Origin: DASUPK01 sp963744105
GTDB taxonomy: Bacteria > Actinomycetota > Thermoleophilia > Solirubrobacterales > 70-9
Assembly (NCBI GenBank): GCA_963744105.1
Contig: CAVUSJ010000002.1
Span: 310,001 to 374,000, forward strand
Length of the DNA: 64,000 nt
Reading direction: 5' to 3'
Below the pieces are notes generated by a model, which did not search any database, was not told the origin of the DNA, and worked only from the letters and a program-made list of their open reading frames with translations. Positions 28,391 through 40,601 of the stretch are shown here, one piece after another (the first letter of the stretch is position 1; every line of letters starts with the position of its first letter). A program made the translations under genes and the position numbers.

Positions 28391-28400
28391 AACGTAACCT
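28391..28400. promoter_or_regulatory. Overlapping divergent -10 boxes (arfB / ahcY)
   Basis: Minus strand TACGTT (28396-28391) lies 8 bases before the arfB GTG. Plus strand TAACCT (28395-28400) would give ahcY a short leader with the CAGGAGAG site. The two boxes share bases, so the genes may compete for polymerase. Confidence 0.4.
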
Positions 28401-28441
28401 CGGGCCTCGTCAAATCCTCGACTCAGGAGAGCGCCGATCGC

Positions 28442-29923
<1,482 letters not shown>

Positions 29924-29934
29924 GTTCGTCCAGT

Positions 29935-29953
29935 CCCGCGCAGGAAGCGCGGG
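29935..29953 (+). terminator. Hairpin between ahcY and sugar dehydrogenase gene
   Basis: CCCGCGC-AGGAA-GCGCGGG, a perfect seven-base stem 11 bases after the ahcY stop. It abuts the ribosome site of the next gene, so it could serve either as a terminator or as a translation control element. Confidence 0.45.
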
Positions 29954-29963
29954 GGAGGGGAGA

Positions 29964-31304
29964 ATGACCGGCGGGATGCCAGCGAGGATGCGCGTCGCTC
30001 TCGTGGTGGGGTGCCTGCTCGCCGTCCTGGTGACGGCGGCGCGGGCCGACGGCGCCGTGACCCTGCAGCCGGTCGGGACGTTCAACGACCCGATCAACAT
30101 CGCCTCCCCGCCCGGGGACCCGCGGCTCTTCGTGGTCGAGCGGTCCGGGACGATCGAGGTGGTGCATGACGGCACCACCTCCCAGTTCCTGGACATCAGC
30201 TCGATGGTGAGGGTCACGGGCGAACAGGGACTGCTCTCGATGGCGTTCGATCCGAACTACGCGTCGAACGGGCTCTTCTACGTCTTCTTCACCGACAACG
30301 GGACGGGCGGCGCCGGCGTCGGCGACAACCACGTCGACGAGTTCAAGGTCTCATCGAATCCGAACGTCGCCAACCTCGCCAGCCGCAGGCCCGTTCTCAC
30401 CATCGACCGACCCGACTCCGGGACCACGAACCACAACGGCGGCCAGCTCCAGTTCGGCAAGGACGGCCTGCTCTATATCTCTGTCGGCGACGACGCGAAC
30501 GGCGCGAACGCCCAGACGACGGCAAACCCCCACGGCAAGATCCTGAGGATCGATCCGCACGCGGTGAGCGGTCACGCGATCCCGGCGACGAACCCATTCG
30601 CCGGGAGCGCGACGCCGGAGATCTGGAGCCTCGGCCTGCGCAACCCTTTCCGCTTCTCGTTCGATCACCTCACGGGCGACCTCGTGATCGCCGACGTGGG
30701 TCAGAGTGCGTGGGAGGAGGTCGATCTCCTGCCGAGATCGAACGGCCTCGGCCGCGGCGCCAATCTCGGCTGGCCGAGCTGCGAGGGCTTCGTCGGCACC
30801 TGCCCGGGGGCGACGCCGCCCGTCTACGCCTATCCGCACAGCGACCCGGGCGGAGGTGCGGCCTTCGGCTGCGCGATCATCGGCGGGTTCGTCTATCGCG
30901 GCAGCCAGGCCCCCGAGCTCGCCGGCCGCTACCTCTACACGGACAACTGCCAGGGCCAGCTTCGCTCCGTCCAGCTGGGTATCCCGTTCGCTTCGGGCGA
31001 TCGCGCCGAGAGCGCACCCGGCGCCCTGGATGGGCCGCAGTCGTTCGGCGAGGACGCGAGCTGCAACCTCTACGTGACCGACGGCAACCTGGTGGACAAG
31101 ATCGTGGGATCGGCACCGAGCACCGCGGCGCGCTGTCCGGTGACCAAGAAGTGCAAGAAGCGCCACAGGCCGAAGAACAAGAAGAAGCGCCAGGCCTCCG
31201 CCGCGAAGAAGCACAAGAAGCACAAGAAGCAGCGCTGCCAGAAGAAGCGGAAGAAGAAGCGAGCTGCGGGCTCGCGTGTCCCTAGGAGCGCTTCACCAGC
31301 TTGA
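29964..31304 (+). CDS. Secreted PQQ-type sugar dehydrogenase (glucose/sorbosone dehydrogenase family)
   Basis: 446 residues from ATG 29964, with GGGGGAGGGGAG before it. Signal peptide to about residue 31. The body is a six-bladed propeller of the soluble aldose dehydrogenase (YliI-like) family: EQGLLSMAFDPNYASNGLFY, NHNGGQLQFGKDGLLYISVG, SLGLRNPFRFSFD and ADVGQSAWEEVDLL. Members oxidise sugars with PQQ and Ca, though many actinobacterial ones are untested. The last 60 residues are Lys/Arg-rich with two Cys (KKCKKRHRPKNKKKR). The gene end overlaps the convergent neighbour by 23 bases. Confidence 0.87.
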   Translation: MTGGMPARMRVALVVGCLLAVLVTAARADGAVTLQPVGTFNDPINIASPPGDPRLFVVERSGTIEVVHDGTTSQFLDISSMVRVTGEQGLLSMAFDPNYASNGLFYVFFTDNGTGGAGVGDNHVDEFKVSSNPNVANLASRRPVLTIDRPDSGTTNHNGGQLQFGKDGLLYISVGDDANGANAQTTANPHGKILRIDPHAVSGHAIPATNPFAGSATPEIWSLGLRNPFRFSFDHLTGDLVIADVGQSAWEEVDLLPRSNGLGRGANLGWPSCEGFVGTCPGATPPVYAYPHSDPGGGAAFGCAIIGGFVYRGSQAPELAGRYLYTDNCQGQLRSVQLGIPFASGDRAESAPGALDGPQSFGEDASCNLYVTDGNLVDKIVGSAPSTAARCPVTKKCKKRHRPKNKKKRQASAAKKHKKHKKQRCQKKRKKKRAAGSRVPRSASPA

Positions 31305-32169
31305 CCCGCATCGTCTGGGTGTTCGGCGCCCCCGGCAGGTCGGCGGTCGGCGTGTAGGTGACGTCGACACTGAGCCGGACCTTGCCGGACCGGTTCAGCT
31401 TGCCCCGCTTGCTGCCCATTGCCGCGACGCGCACGGGGACCGAGCCGGCGGCCGTTCCGCCGCTGTGCGGCTTCACCCCGTTGCCGCTCACGGCGAGCTC
31501 GCCCGGGCCCGGCACCATCGCGGTCAGGGTCGCGAATCCCCTCCTCCTGTTGCGGGTCAGGTGCCCGAGGCTGAAGGTGTTGTCCGGGGGCGTCGCCACC
31601 TCGGCGTTGAAGAGGAGTTCGAAGCTGGCGAAGGGACCGGCGTTCGGTGGGCCTACCTCGCCGTCGGTCAGGGCGGGGTTCCACGCGAATGTCGTGGACC
31701 CGGTCACCGGGAAGGCTCGCGCGATTTCCGAGCCGACCAGCTCGTCGAGCCCGATCAGGTCGCCGGCCTCGATCGGCAGGTGCGTTTGGAAAGTCTGCAC
31801 CGCGGAGCCGGATGGGGTCTCCGGGTTGCTTGTGCCGTTCGCGGTGTATGGGGGGCCGCCGCCCGGCGCAGGAGACAGGACGCGCAGCCTGAACGGCCCT
31901 CCCACGTAGGGGCCGGCGGTGTGCCAGCGCACGATCACGCCGGTCACCGGGGAGGTCACGTTGGCGCCGGGCTCGGCGAGGGTCTGATTGGCCCAGATGC
32001 AGGAGGGGTTGCAGACGGACGTGCCGCTCGGCGGAGCCGTCAGAGGACTGCCGACGGTGACCACAGCCGCCCGGGCCCCGCCGGCGGCGATCAGCGCCAG
32101 GATGACCGCTGCCGGCACCAGCAGGCATGCAAACGAACGTGAGTTACATCGATTTGCTCTCAACCCCAT
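31282..32169 (-). CDS. Secreted protein of unknown function with C-terminal beta module
   Basis: 295 residues from ATG 32169, chosen because TATATT lies five bases upstream; an upstream ATG at 32208 is less likely. Signal peptide ends near ARA (about residue 35). The mature protein begins VVTVGSPLTAPPSG and has two Cys (VCNPSCIW). The last 90 residues (TRNRRRGFATLTAMVPGPG, then VAAMGSKRGKLNRSGKVR and SVDVTYTPT) form a repetitive beta module like the kelch protein end at 20162. No function recognised. Confidence 0.72.
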   Translation of the reverse strand: MGLRANRCNSRSFACLLVPAAVILALIAAGGARAAVVTVGSPLTAPPSGTSVCNPSCIWANQTLAEPGANVTSPVTGVIVRWHTAGPYVGGPFRLRVLSPAPGGGPPYTANGTSNPETPSGSAVQTFQTHLPIEAGDLIGLDELVGSEIARAFPVTGSTTFAWNPALTDGEVGPPNAGPFASFELLFNAEVATPPDNTFSLGHLTRNRRRGFATLTAMVPGPGELAVSGNGVKPHSGGTAAGSVPVRVAAMGSKRGKLNRSGKVRLSVDVTYTPTADLPGAPNTQTMRVKLVKRS

Positions 32170-32174
32170 GTTCG

Positions 32175-32180
32175 AATATA
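32175..32180 (-). promoter_or_regulatory. -10 box of secreted protein gene, leaderless
   Basis: TATATT on the minus strand, five bases before the ATG at 32169. Confidence 0.45.
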
Positions 32181-32240
32181 CGGTCCCGGACGCCGCCGGG
32201 ACCGTCACCTCGGCGCGCGGTCTGAGAACCTGTCGCCCTC

Positions 32241-33284
32241 ATGAGGGCGATGATTCTGGCGGCGGGGCTAGGCACGCGGCTGCGGCCGCTCACCTACGTG
32301 ATGCCGAAGCCGGTGGCACCGATCTTGAACAGGCCGATCGTGGCCTGGATCGCGGACCTGCTGAAGCAGCACGGGTTCGAGGACGTCGTCACGAACCTGT
32401 CCTACCTGCCAGAGCAGATCCGGGACGCGCTCGGCGACGGCTCCTCCTTCGGCCTGCGGATCGCCTACAGCGAGGAGCCCGAGCCCCTCGGCACGGCCGG
32501 GGGCGTCGGCAAGGTCCGGGACTTCCTCGGCGAGACCGATTCCTTCCTGATCATCTCCGGCGACGCGCTCACCGACATCGACCTGACCGAGATGCGCGAG
32601 GCCCACGAGGCCAACGTCGAGCGCGGAGCGATCCTCACGATCGCCACCAAGCGCGTCGAGGACACCACCCAGTTCGGAGTCGTGATCACCGGGGACGACG
32701 GCCGCATCCAGGGATTCCAGGAGAAGCCGGAGCCGGCGGAGGCGCTCTCGGACCTCGCCAACTGCGGCATCTACATGTTCAGCCGCGAGATCTTCGACCA
32801 CTTCCCGCCGCCTGACCATCACAGCCCCGCAGGCGACGACGACCAGCCGCCCGGTTTCGTCGATTGGGCGATGGACATCTTTCCCGCGCTGCTCGACGGC
32901 GACATCCCGTTCTACTCGCACGAGATCGAGGCCTACTGGAATGACATCGGCTCGATCGGCGAGTTCGTCCAGGGCAACCGGGACGCCCTCGGCGGGGTGG
33001 TCGGCATCAAGCCCCCGGCACCCGCGGTCGAGGAAGGCGTCTACGCGGCCGACGGCTCAGACCTCGATGGCGTGAAGGTGAAGGCGCCGGTACTGATCGG
33101 AACCGGCTGCCACGTCGGGGCCGGTGCGGACCTGCACGGCCCAGTCGTGGTCGGCGACGGTTGTCGGCTCGGCGCGGGGGCGATGCTCCGAGACTGCGTC
33201 GTCCTGCCCGGGGCCGAGGTCCCGGCTGGAGGGCTGGCCGTGGGCGGCCTTTATGGCATCTCGGCCGACCGGCCGCTGGGCTGA
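32241..33284 (+). CDS. Sugar-1-phosphate nucleotidyltransferase with beta-helix tail
   Basis: 347 residues. MILAAGLGTRLRPLTYVMPK opening, LIISGDALTDIDL metal site, GFQEKPEP, then WNDIGSIGEFVQGNRDAL and a left-handed beta-helix end (VLIGTGCHVGAGADLHGPVV). Paralogue of the protein at 24496 and of the mannose-1-phosphate guanylyltransferase/GlmU-like group; sugar and nucleotide not determinable. It stands alone, not in the polysaccharide operon. A proximal ATG at 32250 is also possible. Confidence 0.88.
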   Translation: MRAMILAAGLGTRLRPLTYVMPKPVAPILNRPIVAWIADLLKQHGFEDVVTNLSYLPEQIRDALGDGSSFGLRIAYSEEPEPLGTAGGVGKVRDFLGETDSFLIISGDALTDIDLTEMREAHEANVERGAILTIATKRVEDTTQFGVVITGDDGRIQGFQEKPEPAEALSDLANCGIYMFSREIFDHFPPPDHHSPAGDDDQPPGFVDWAMDIFPALLDGDIPFYSHEIEAYWNDIGSIGEFVQGNRDALGGVVGIKPPAPAVEEGVYAADGSDLDGVKVKAPVLIGTGCHVGAGADLHGPVVVGDGCRLGAGAMLRDCVVLPGAEVPAGGLAVGGLYGISADRPLG

Positions 33285-33338
33285 CGGCTGCCCTCCTCGC
33301 GAGGTCTTCACACCGCTTCTTTATACGGATATGCCAGT

Positions 33339-33350
33339 CTCCGATCGGAG
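33339..33350. promoter_or_regulatory. 12-bp palindrome upstream of secreted protein gene
   Basis: CTCCGATCGGAG, perfectly self-complementary, 31 bases before the ATG at 33382 and just after the AT-rich TTTATACGGATATG that may hold the -10. Candidate regulator site. Confidence 0.3.
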
Positions 33351-33381
33351 GGGGCATCGCTCGGGATTTGGAGGGAGCGAA

Positions 33382-34143
33382 ATGACTTTGCCTTGGACGA
33401 ACCGCCCGCTCGGAGGGATACCGCGAGGAACGGCGGGCCTTAGACGGAGCGCCCTCCGGACATCGCTCAACACGCTTGGCTGTCTTGTGCTGCTCATCTG
33501 CGCAGCCAGCGCCCTGACTCCCAGCGGCGCCCTGGCTGGAACCCTCGATCAGCAGCAAGCCGACGGCAGCGGCCCGGATTTCGACGTCTACTCGCTTCAA
33601 AGCCTCGGCCAAACTTTCACGGCGGGCCTCAGCGGCAAGGTCGACCAGGTCGATCTCCACCTCGGAAAGTTCCTCACCCCTTCGGGCCCCCTGACCGTCG
33701 AGATCCGAGACGTTTCCGGCGGCGTCCCGGGCAGCATGGTGCTGGCCAGCCAAAGCGTTGCGGCCTCCAGCATTCCCGACCACAGCGTGCCCGCGTTCGT
33801 ACCGGTCAACTTCGCAGCGCCCGCGTCCGTGTCGGCTGGGGCTCAGTACGCCGTGGTCGCACATAGCTCGACCGCGTTTGCCAACACCTACTCGTGGAAT
33901 TCGAGCACGCCCGCTAACCCCTATGCGAGAGGGGTGGGGTCTTTCGCGAGTTCATCCCCTCCCACGAGCCCCTGGATGTCTCTTTCCCAGGACCTTGCTT
34001 TCAAGACCTACGTGGCGCCGGTCGCTACCACCCCTGCTACCCCGACAGGTCAGCGTGCCGCTGCCCTCAAGAAGTGCAAGAAGAAGCGCACCGCACGGGC
34101 GCGGAAGAAGTGCCGAAGGAAGGCGAAGCTGCTTCCCGTCTAG
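33382..34143 (+). CDS. Secreted protein with Cys-containing basic tail
   Basis: 253 residues from ATG 33382 (GGAGGGAGCGAA precedes it). Long signal peptide with core LNTLGCLVLLICAASAL, cleaved near ALA (about residue 52). The mature part (TLDQQQADGSGPDFDVYSLQ, QTFTAGLSGKVDQVDLHLGK, LTVEIRDVSGGVPG) is a predicted beta sandwich of the kind found in PEP-CTERM/choice-of-anchor proteins. It ends LKKCKKKRTARARKKCRRKA, very like the end of the trypsin-like protease at 53284. No function recognised. Confidence 0.75.
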   Translation: MTLPWTNRPLGGIPRGTAGLRRSALRTSLNTLGCLVLLICAASALTPSGALAGTLDQQQADGSGPDFDVYSLQSLGQTFTAGLSGKVDQVDLHLGKFLTPSGPLTVEIRDVSGGVPGSMVLASQSVAASSIPDHSVPAFVPVNFAAPASVSAGAQYAVVAHSSTAFANTYSWNSSTPANPYARGVGSFASSSPPTSPWMSLSQDLAFKTYVAPVATTPATPTGQRAAALKKCKKKRTARARKKCRRKAKLLPV

Positions 34144-34171
34144 CAGCCTGGCGGTCCCGGGCTGAAATTGC

Positions 34172-34639
34172 CTAGGTCTGCAGCTCGCGGATCACGTCGT
34201 CGGCCCAGGGGTTGTCGCCGAGGCCCTCTTGGTCGCAGACGATCTTTTCCCCGTCCGGGAACTCGAGCGTGAGGCGGGTCGTGGTCTGCAGGCGCTCCGT
34301 GCTCGCCTTGATGCCGGCGCGGTCCCAGGACGCCGACTCCTCCTTGATCTTCACGCCGCTGCGGCCCGGCTTGTACTTGAAGGCGTAGAGCCGATCGGGC
34401 GTGACCGCGAGCATGAACTGGCCGGGCAGGCCCCCCGCCTTCTTCTTGCCCATCATGTGGGCCGTGCCGTAGGCGAGCGCGCCGACCTGGGTCTTCGAGA
34501 TTGCCATCTTCGTCCCGGCGCCCGTTGGGCGGAAGGCGCCGACGGCGAGCACCTCGCCGTCCACGTGAGGCTCGACGGAGGCCCGGTACTTCCCGCGCCA
34601 CTCCTCCGCCACCTCGGGGCTGATGTCGAATCGTCCCAT
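34172..34639 (-). CDS. Hypothetical protein, possible PH-like fold
   Basis: 155 residues, ATG at 34639 after GGGGAGTCAGCGA; TAGATT (34687-34682) may be its -10. No signal peptide or membrane segment. Alternating strands such as FMLAVTPDRLYAFKYKPG and TRLTLEFPDGEKIVCDQEG followed by a C-terminal helix (DDVIRELQT) suggest a bacterial PH-like domain, but I do not recognise a family. Confidence 0.65.
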   Translation of the reverse strand: MGRFDISPEVAEEWRGKYRASVEPHVDGEVLAVGAFRPTGAGTKMAISKTQVGALAYGTAHMMGKKKAGGLPGQFMLAVTPDRLYAFKYKPGRSGVKIKEESASWDRAGIKASTERLQTTTRLTLEFPDGEKIVCDQEGLGDNPWADDVIRELQT

Positions 34640-34740
34640 TCGCTGACTCCCCTCGGTCGTAGTCCCCTGTGCGGTGGGCTGAATCTACTCCTTGGGGATG
34701 AGCGCGCCCCTCGTCACGCCCGCCTGCGGACGGTTGTTCT

Positions 34741-35358
34741 GTGCTTCGCCACGTCGCGTCACTCGTCGCACCGCCGCTGTGCGGTGCCTGCGGAGCGGGC
34801 TGCCCTGCGGAGCGAACGCTCTGCGAGCGCTGCCGGCGTGACCTCGCCACGGCGCCGCGGACGATCCACCCGGGGCCACCCGGCGTCGACCTGGCCATTG
34901 CCGCGTCCCCGTTCGATGGCCCGGCCCGGCTGATCGTCCACGGCCTCAAGTTCGGCCGCCGGCTGGCCCTGGCGGGCGAGGCCGCGGAGGCGATGCTGAG
35001 GGCGCTTCCTCCGCACGAGCTCGGCGGAGCGGTCGTACCGGTGCCCGCCGCCCCCTGGCGATGGCGCTGGCGCGGCTTCGATCCCGCCGAGGAGATCGCC
35101 CTCGCGGTCGCCGGCCGGGCGGAGCTGCCGCTGGCCGATTGCCTGCGTCGAGCCCACGGCCGCCGGCAGGTGGGGCGCGGGCGCATGCGGCGCCTGGCTG
35201 ACCCTCCTCGTGTCCGGGCGATCGAGGCGGCGCCGTGCGCCGCCCTTCTGATCGACGACGTCTGGACGACGGGCGCCACTCTCGCCGCCTGTGCGGAGGC
35301 ACTGCGGCAAGCCGGTTCGCGACGCGTGATCGCCCTGACGCTCGCCCATGCGCTCTGA
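34741..35358 (+). CDS. ComF-family phosphoribosyltransferase-like protein
   Basis: 205 residues, GTG start. N-terminal zinc-ribbon-like cysteines (CGACGAGCPAERTLCERC) and a C-terminal type I phosphoribosyltransferase loop ALLIDDVWTTGATLAACAEA. VPVPAAPWRWRWRGFDPAEE matches the conserved VPVP..RxRGFN region of ComF. ComF proteins take part in DNA uptake; here there are no other competence genes in view, so the role is open. Confidence 0.85.
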   Translation: MLRHVASLVAPPLCGACGAGCPAERTLCERCRRDLATAPRTIHPGPPGVDLAIAASPFDGPARLIVHGLKFGRRLALAGEAAEAMLRALPPHELGGAVVPVPAAPWRWRWRGFDPAEEIALAVAGRAELPLADCLRRAHGRRQVGRGRMRRLADPPRVRAIEAAPCAALLIDDVWTTGATLAACAEALRQAGSRRVIALTLAHAL

Positions 35359-35364
35359 CGCAGC

Positions 35365-35370
35365 TAAGGT
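35365..35370 (+). promoter_or_regulatory. -10 box of lipase gene, leaderless
   Basis: TAAGGT ends 7 bases before the GTG at 35378, partly after the comF stop. Confidence 0.45.
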
Positions 35371-35377
35371 CCGGGTA

Positions 35378-36391
35378 GTGAGGAGAGCGGGACGCGTCAC
35401 CCTCGCCGTCTGCATCGGCCTGCTGCTGGCGCTTGTCAGCGGATCCGGCATGGCCGCAGCGAGTGGGCCGCGGCTCGGCGTCCCACAGAGCCAGCTCGAC
35501 GCGGCGCTCAAGTGCCCGATCGACCCGACCAACACGACGGTGACCCCCGTGATGTTCGTGACCGGCACCGGTGCGACGGGCGACCAGGGCTACTTGATCG
35601 GACAGGGCGCATTCGAGGCCTATGGGCATCCGGTCTGTTACGTGAACTTCCCGGACTTCACGACCGCCGACATCCAGGTCTCCGCGCAGTACCTGGTCAA
35701 CGGGATTCGGCGGGAGTTTGCGATGGCTCACCGCAAGGTCGCGATGATCGGCATCAGCCAGGGAGGCCTGCTGCCTCGCTTCGTTCTCACGTACTGGCCC
35801 GACCTGCGCCGGAAGGTGAGCGACGTGGTCGCCGCCGCCGGGACGCAGCACGGCACGAGCCTCGGTCTGGGGTCGTGCTCGGCGACCTCGCCGTGCCCGC
35901 CCGCTGATTGGCAGCAGATTCGCGGCTCGCATCTGCTTCGCGCGCTCAACTCCCAGCCGGATGAAACCCCCGGCAACGTGTCCTACACGACGGTGCGCTC
36001 GCTGACCGACGAGACCGTCCAGCCGCAGGGAGGCAAGCACCCGACGTCATCCCTCGACGGAGCCAGCAACATCCTGATCCAGGGCGTTTGCCCAGGCAGG
36101 ACCACGTCTCACATCGGCACCGCGGTCGACTCGGTCACCTTCGCCGCGTTCGCCGATGCAGTCGCTCATCCGGGCAAGGGGAAGCGGGGCGCCGCCCGGG
36201 TATCGCGCTTCCCATCCGACGTGTGCGCGCATCCCTTCGCGCCGGGGCTGAACGAGGCCCAGACGAGCCTCTTCCTGAACGCGTCCGGGGGAATCATCGG
36301 GGGCAATGTGTCGATGGTCCCGAAGGTGCCCGCCGAGCCTCGGGTGAGGAAGGTCTTCAAGCGGATTCCGCGCCAGGACCGCTTGCCGTGA
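35378..36391 (+). CDS. Secreted lipase/esterase, alpha/beta hydrolase
   Basis: 337 residues from GTG 35378; an ATG at 35348 inside comF would add ten charged residues before the signal peptide. Signal peptide core VTLAVCIGLLLALVSGSG. The nucleophile elbow is MIGISQGGLLPRFVL and the oxyanion region VTPVMFVTGTGATGDQGYL, with conserved VCYVNFPDF. Layout and length resemble Candida antarctica lipase B-like bacterial lipases. Eight or so cysteines suggest disulfides. Substrate unknown. Confidence 0.83.
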   Translation: MRRAGRVTLAVCIGLLLALVSGSGMAAASGPRLGVPQSQLDAALKCPIDPTNTTVTPVMFVTGTGATGDQGYLIGQGAFEAYGHPVCYVNFPDFTTADIQVSAQYLVNGIRREFAMAHRKVAMIGISQGGLLPRFVLTYWPDLRRKVSDVVAAAGTQHGTSLGLGSCSATSPCPPADWQQIRGSHLLRALNSQPDETPGNVSYTTVRSLTDETVQPQGGKHPTSSLDGASNILIQGVCPGRTTSHIGTAVDSVTFAAFADAVAHPGKGKRGAARVSRFPSDVCAHPFAPGLNEAQTSLFLNASGGIIGGNVSMVPKVPAEPRVRKVFKRIPRQDRLP

Positions 36392-36440
36392 CCCTGGCCC
36401 CCGCGTAGCATCCCCACGCCAACCCAGGAAGGAGGTCGTC

Positions 36441-36788
36441 GTGAGGATCGAGGTCCGAGGCAAGAACGTCGAGGTCACCGATGAGCTTCGCGAGGCCGTG
36501 ATGCAGCGATTCGCCCGCGTCGGCAAGCAGGTCTCGGAGCTGGCCACGCTGGAGGTCGAGCTCGGCGAGGAGAAGAACCCGCGGATCTCCGATCGGATGG
36601 TGGCCGAGGCCACCCTGGCCCTGAAGGGCGTGACGCTGCGCGCCAAGGAGGCCTCGCCGGACATGCTGCACTCGATCCACGAGGTCGCCGAGGACATCCG
36701 CCGCCAGGTGAAGAAGCACCGCGAGAAGCGCCGGAAGCGCCAGCGGACCCGCAAGTTGATGCAGCGCTTGCGGGGCGAAACCGCTTAG
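36441..36788 (+). CDS. hpf: Ribosome hibernation-promoting factor, short form
   Basis: 115 residues, GTG start with GGAAGGAGG. HPF/RaiA fold: MRIEVRGKNVEVTDELREAV, then VELGEEKNPRIS and ASPDMLHSIHEVAEDIRRQV, and a very basic end (KKHREKRRKRQRTRKLMQRL). It lacks the C-terminal dimerisation domain of long HPF, which is usual in actinobacteria, so it belongs to the short class or a degenerate form of it. It inactivates ribosomes when growth slows. TAGCAT at 36406-36411 is a likely -10. Confidence 0.88.
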   Translation: MRIEVRGKNVEVTDELREAVMQRFARVGKQVSELATLEVELGEEKNPRISDRMVAEATLALKGVTLRAKEASPDMLHSIHEVAEDIRRQVKKHREKRRKRQRTRKLMQRLRGETA

Positions 36789-36812
36789 CCGGAGCCGCAC
36801 CCCGGCGCTAGC

Positions 36813-36818
36813 TAACCT
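36813..36818 (+). promoter_or_regulatory. secA -10 box, leaderless
   Basis: TAACCT, eight bases before the secA ATG; no Shine-Dalgarno lies between. Confidence 0.5.
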
Positions 36819-36826
36819 AAGTCCCA

Positions 36827-39661
<2,835 letters not shown>

Positions 39662-39664
<3 letters not shown>

Positions 39665-39725
39665 CCGCGCCCCTCTTCAGGAGCGTAGGGCGAAGCCCGT
39701 AGCGACTTATGTTGCGGCGCGGTTA
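39662..39725. repeat. Nested inverted repeat after secA
   Basis: TAACCGCGCC (39662-39671, starting with the secA stop) pairs perfectly with GGCGCGGTTA (39716-39725). Inside lies GGGC-GAA-GCCC (39688-39698). Could be a terminator-like cruciform or an RNA element. Confidence 0.5.
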
Positions 39726-39751
39726 TCGCCCCAGCCTGATGGCGAAGCCGT

Positions 39752-40183
39752 ATGGCGGTAGCCGGCCAGGAGATTCAGGGCTTCGGCGGCCACACCCTGA
39801 GGCTGATCGAGACGGGAGACGAGACCGGCGGCGAGCTCCTGGCCATGGAGGCCAGCTACTCCGGCGAGGCCGGGATGCCTCCTGAGCACCTTCATCCCAA
39901 CCAAGCTGAGCACTTCGAGGTGCTGGAGGGCACGATGCGCGTCATCGTCGATGGTGACGAGAAGCTTTACGGCGAGGGCGAGAGCTTCGACGTCCCTATC
40001 GGGACGCCACACCAGATGGGAGCCGAGGGTCCCGCCCGGATGCGCTGGGAGGTCCGGCCGGCGCTTCGCACGGCCGAGTTCTTCGAGCGCCTCTATGGGA
40101 CCGGTCCTGACAGCGCCAGGGAGCTCGGAGAGAAGTTCTTCGCGGAGTTCTCCGACGAGTTCCAGCTCACTTCGGACGGCTAG
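39752..40183 (+). CDS. Cupin-domain protein
   Basis: 143 residues. Single conserved beta-barrel with metal motif PPEHLHPNQAEHFEVLEG (H-x-H...E) and second motif GTPHQMGAEGP with the late His. A C-terminal helical part (ERLYGTGPDSARELGEKFFA) is unusual but common in actinobacterial cupins. May be an oxygenase, isomerase or sensor; not determinable. Its stop shares CTAG with the convergent disrupted gene. Confidence 0.8.
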   Translation: MAVAGQEIQGFGGHTLRLIETGDETGGELLAMEASYSGEAGMPPEHLHPNQAEHFEVLEGTMRVIVDGDEKLYGEGESFDVPIGTPHQMGAEGPARMRWEVRPALRTAEFFERLYGTGPDSARELGEKFFAEFSDEFQLTSDG

Positions 40184-40558
40184 CCGCTCTTCACGACCTC
40201 CTCCGCGATTCGCAGCGCGCGGTGAGCGAGCTCTTCTGGAGGCGTCCGGGCTTGTCGCAGGGGAGCTCGCGGCACAGCTCGTTGGCGTGCCAGCCCTCGA
40301 GGACCGCCGCCCCCATGCCCGCGAGGTTGAATTCCCGCTCGTCGGAGTTGCCGGTTCCTTCGTCTCGGACCCAGCGCACGGTCACCCCGGCCGCCGGGAA
40401 GCGGCCAGGATCGCGCCCTCGACGCCTGCACGGGGCTGCGCAGCGGGCGACCGGTGGACCGCAGCCTTGTAGGGCGTGGGCCCGACGTTCTCGGCGGCGG
40501 GCGACGCTCCGGTCAGCCCGGCGGCGACGGCCAGTAGCGCGATGGACGTACGGATCAC
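40180..40558 (-). pseudogene. Disrupted small secreted-protein gene (two apparent frameshifts)
   Basis: Three reading frames each carry protein-like sequence in order on the minus strand. From GTG 40558 comes a signal peptide (MIRTSIALLAVAAGLTGASP) until a TGA at 40384; the next frame gives VRWVRDEGTGNSDEREFNLA through ELCRELPCDKPGR, down to about 40250; the third gives the helix TPPEELAHRALRIAEEVVKS and ends at 40180. That last stop overlaps the cupin stop in CTAG, as at other convergent pairs here, supporting frame three as the original end. An alternative is two coupled small ORFs, since GTG 40385 overlaps the first stop as GTGA. Family not recognised. Confidence 0.5.
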
Positions 40559-40589
40559 CCCCGTTGTCTAACAGCCGGCCGCGTCGGCG

Positions 40590-40595
40590 TACCAT
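40590..40595 (+). promoter_or_regulatory. -10 box of methyltransferase gene, leaderless
   Basis: TACCAT, six bases before the GTG at 40602. Confidence 0.45.
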
Positions 40596-40601
40596 TGCCC
40601 C

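Noticed and set aside
28383..28441. SAH riboswitch ahead of ahcY
   Set aside because: The whole intergenic segment is 59 bases and lacks the conserved core.
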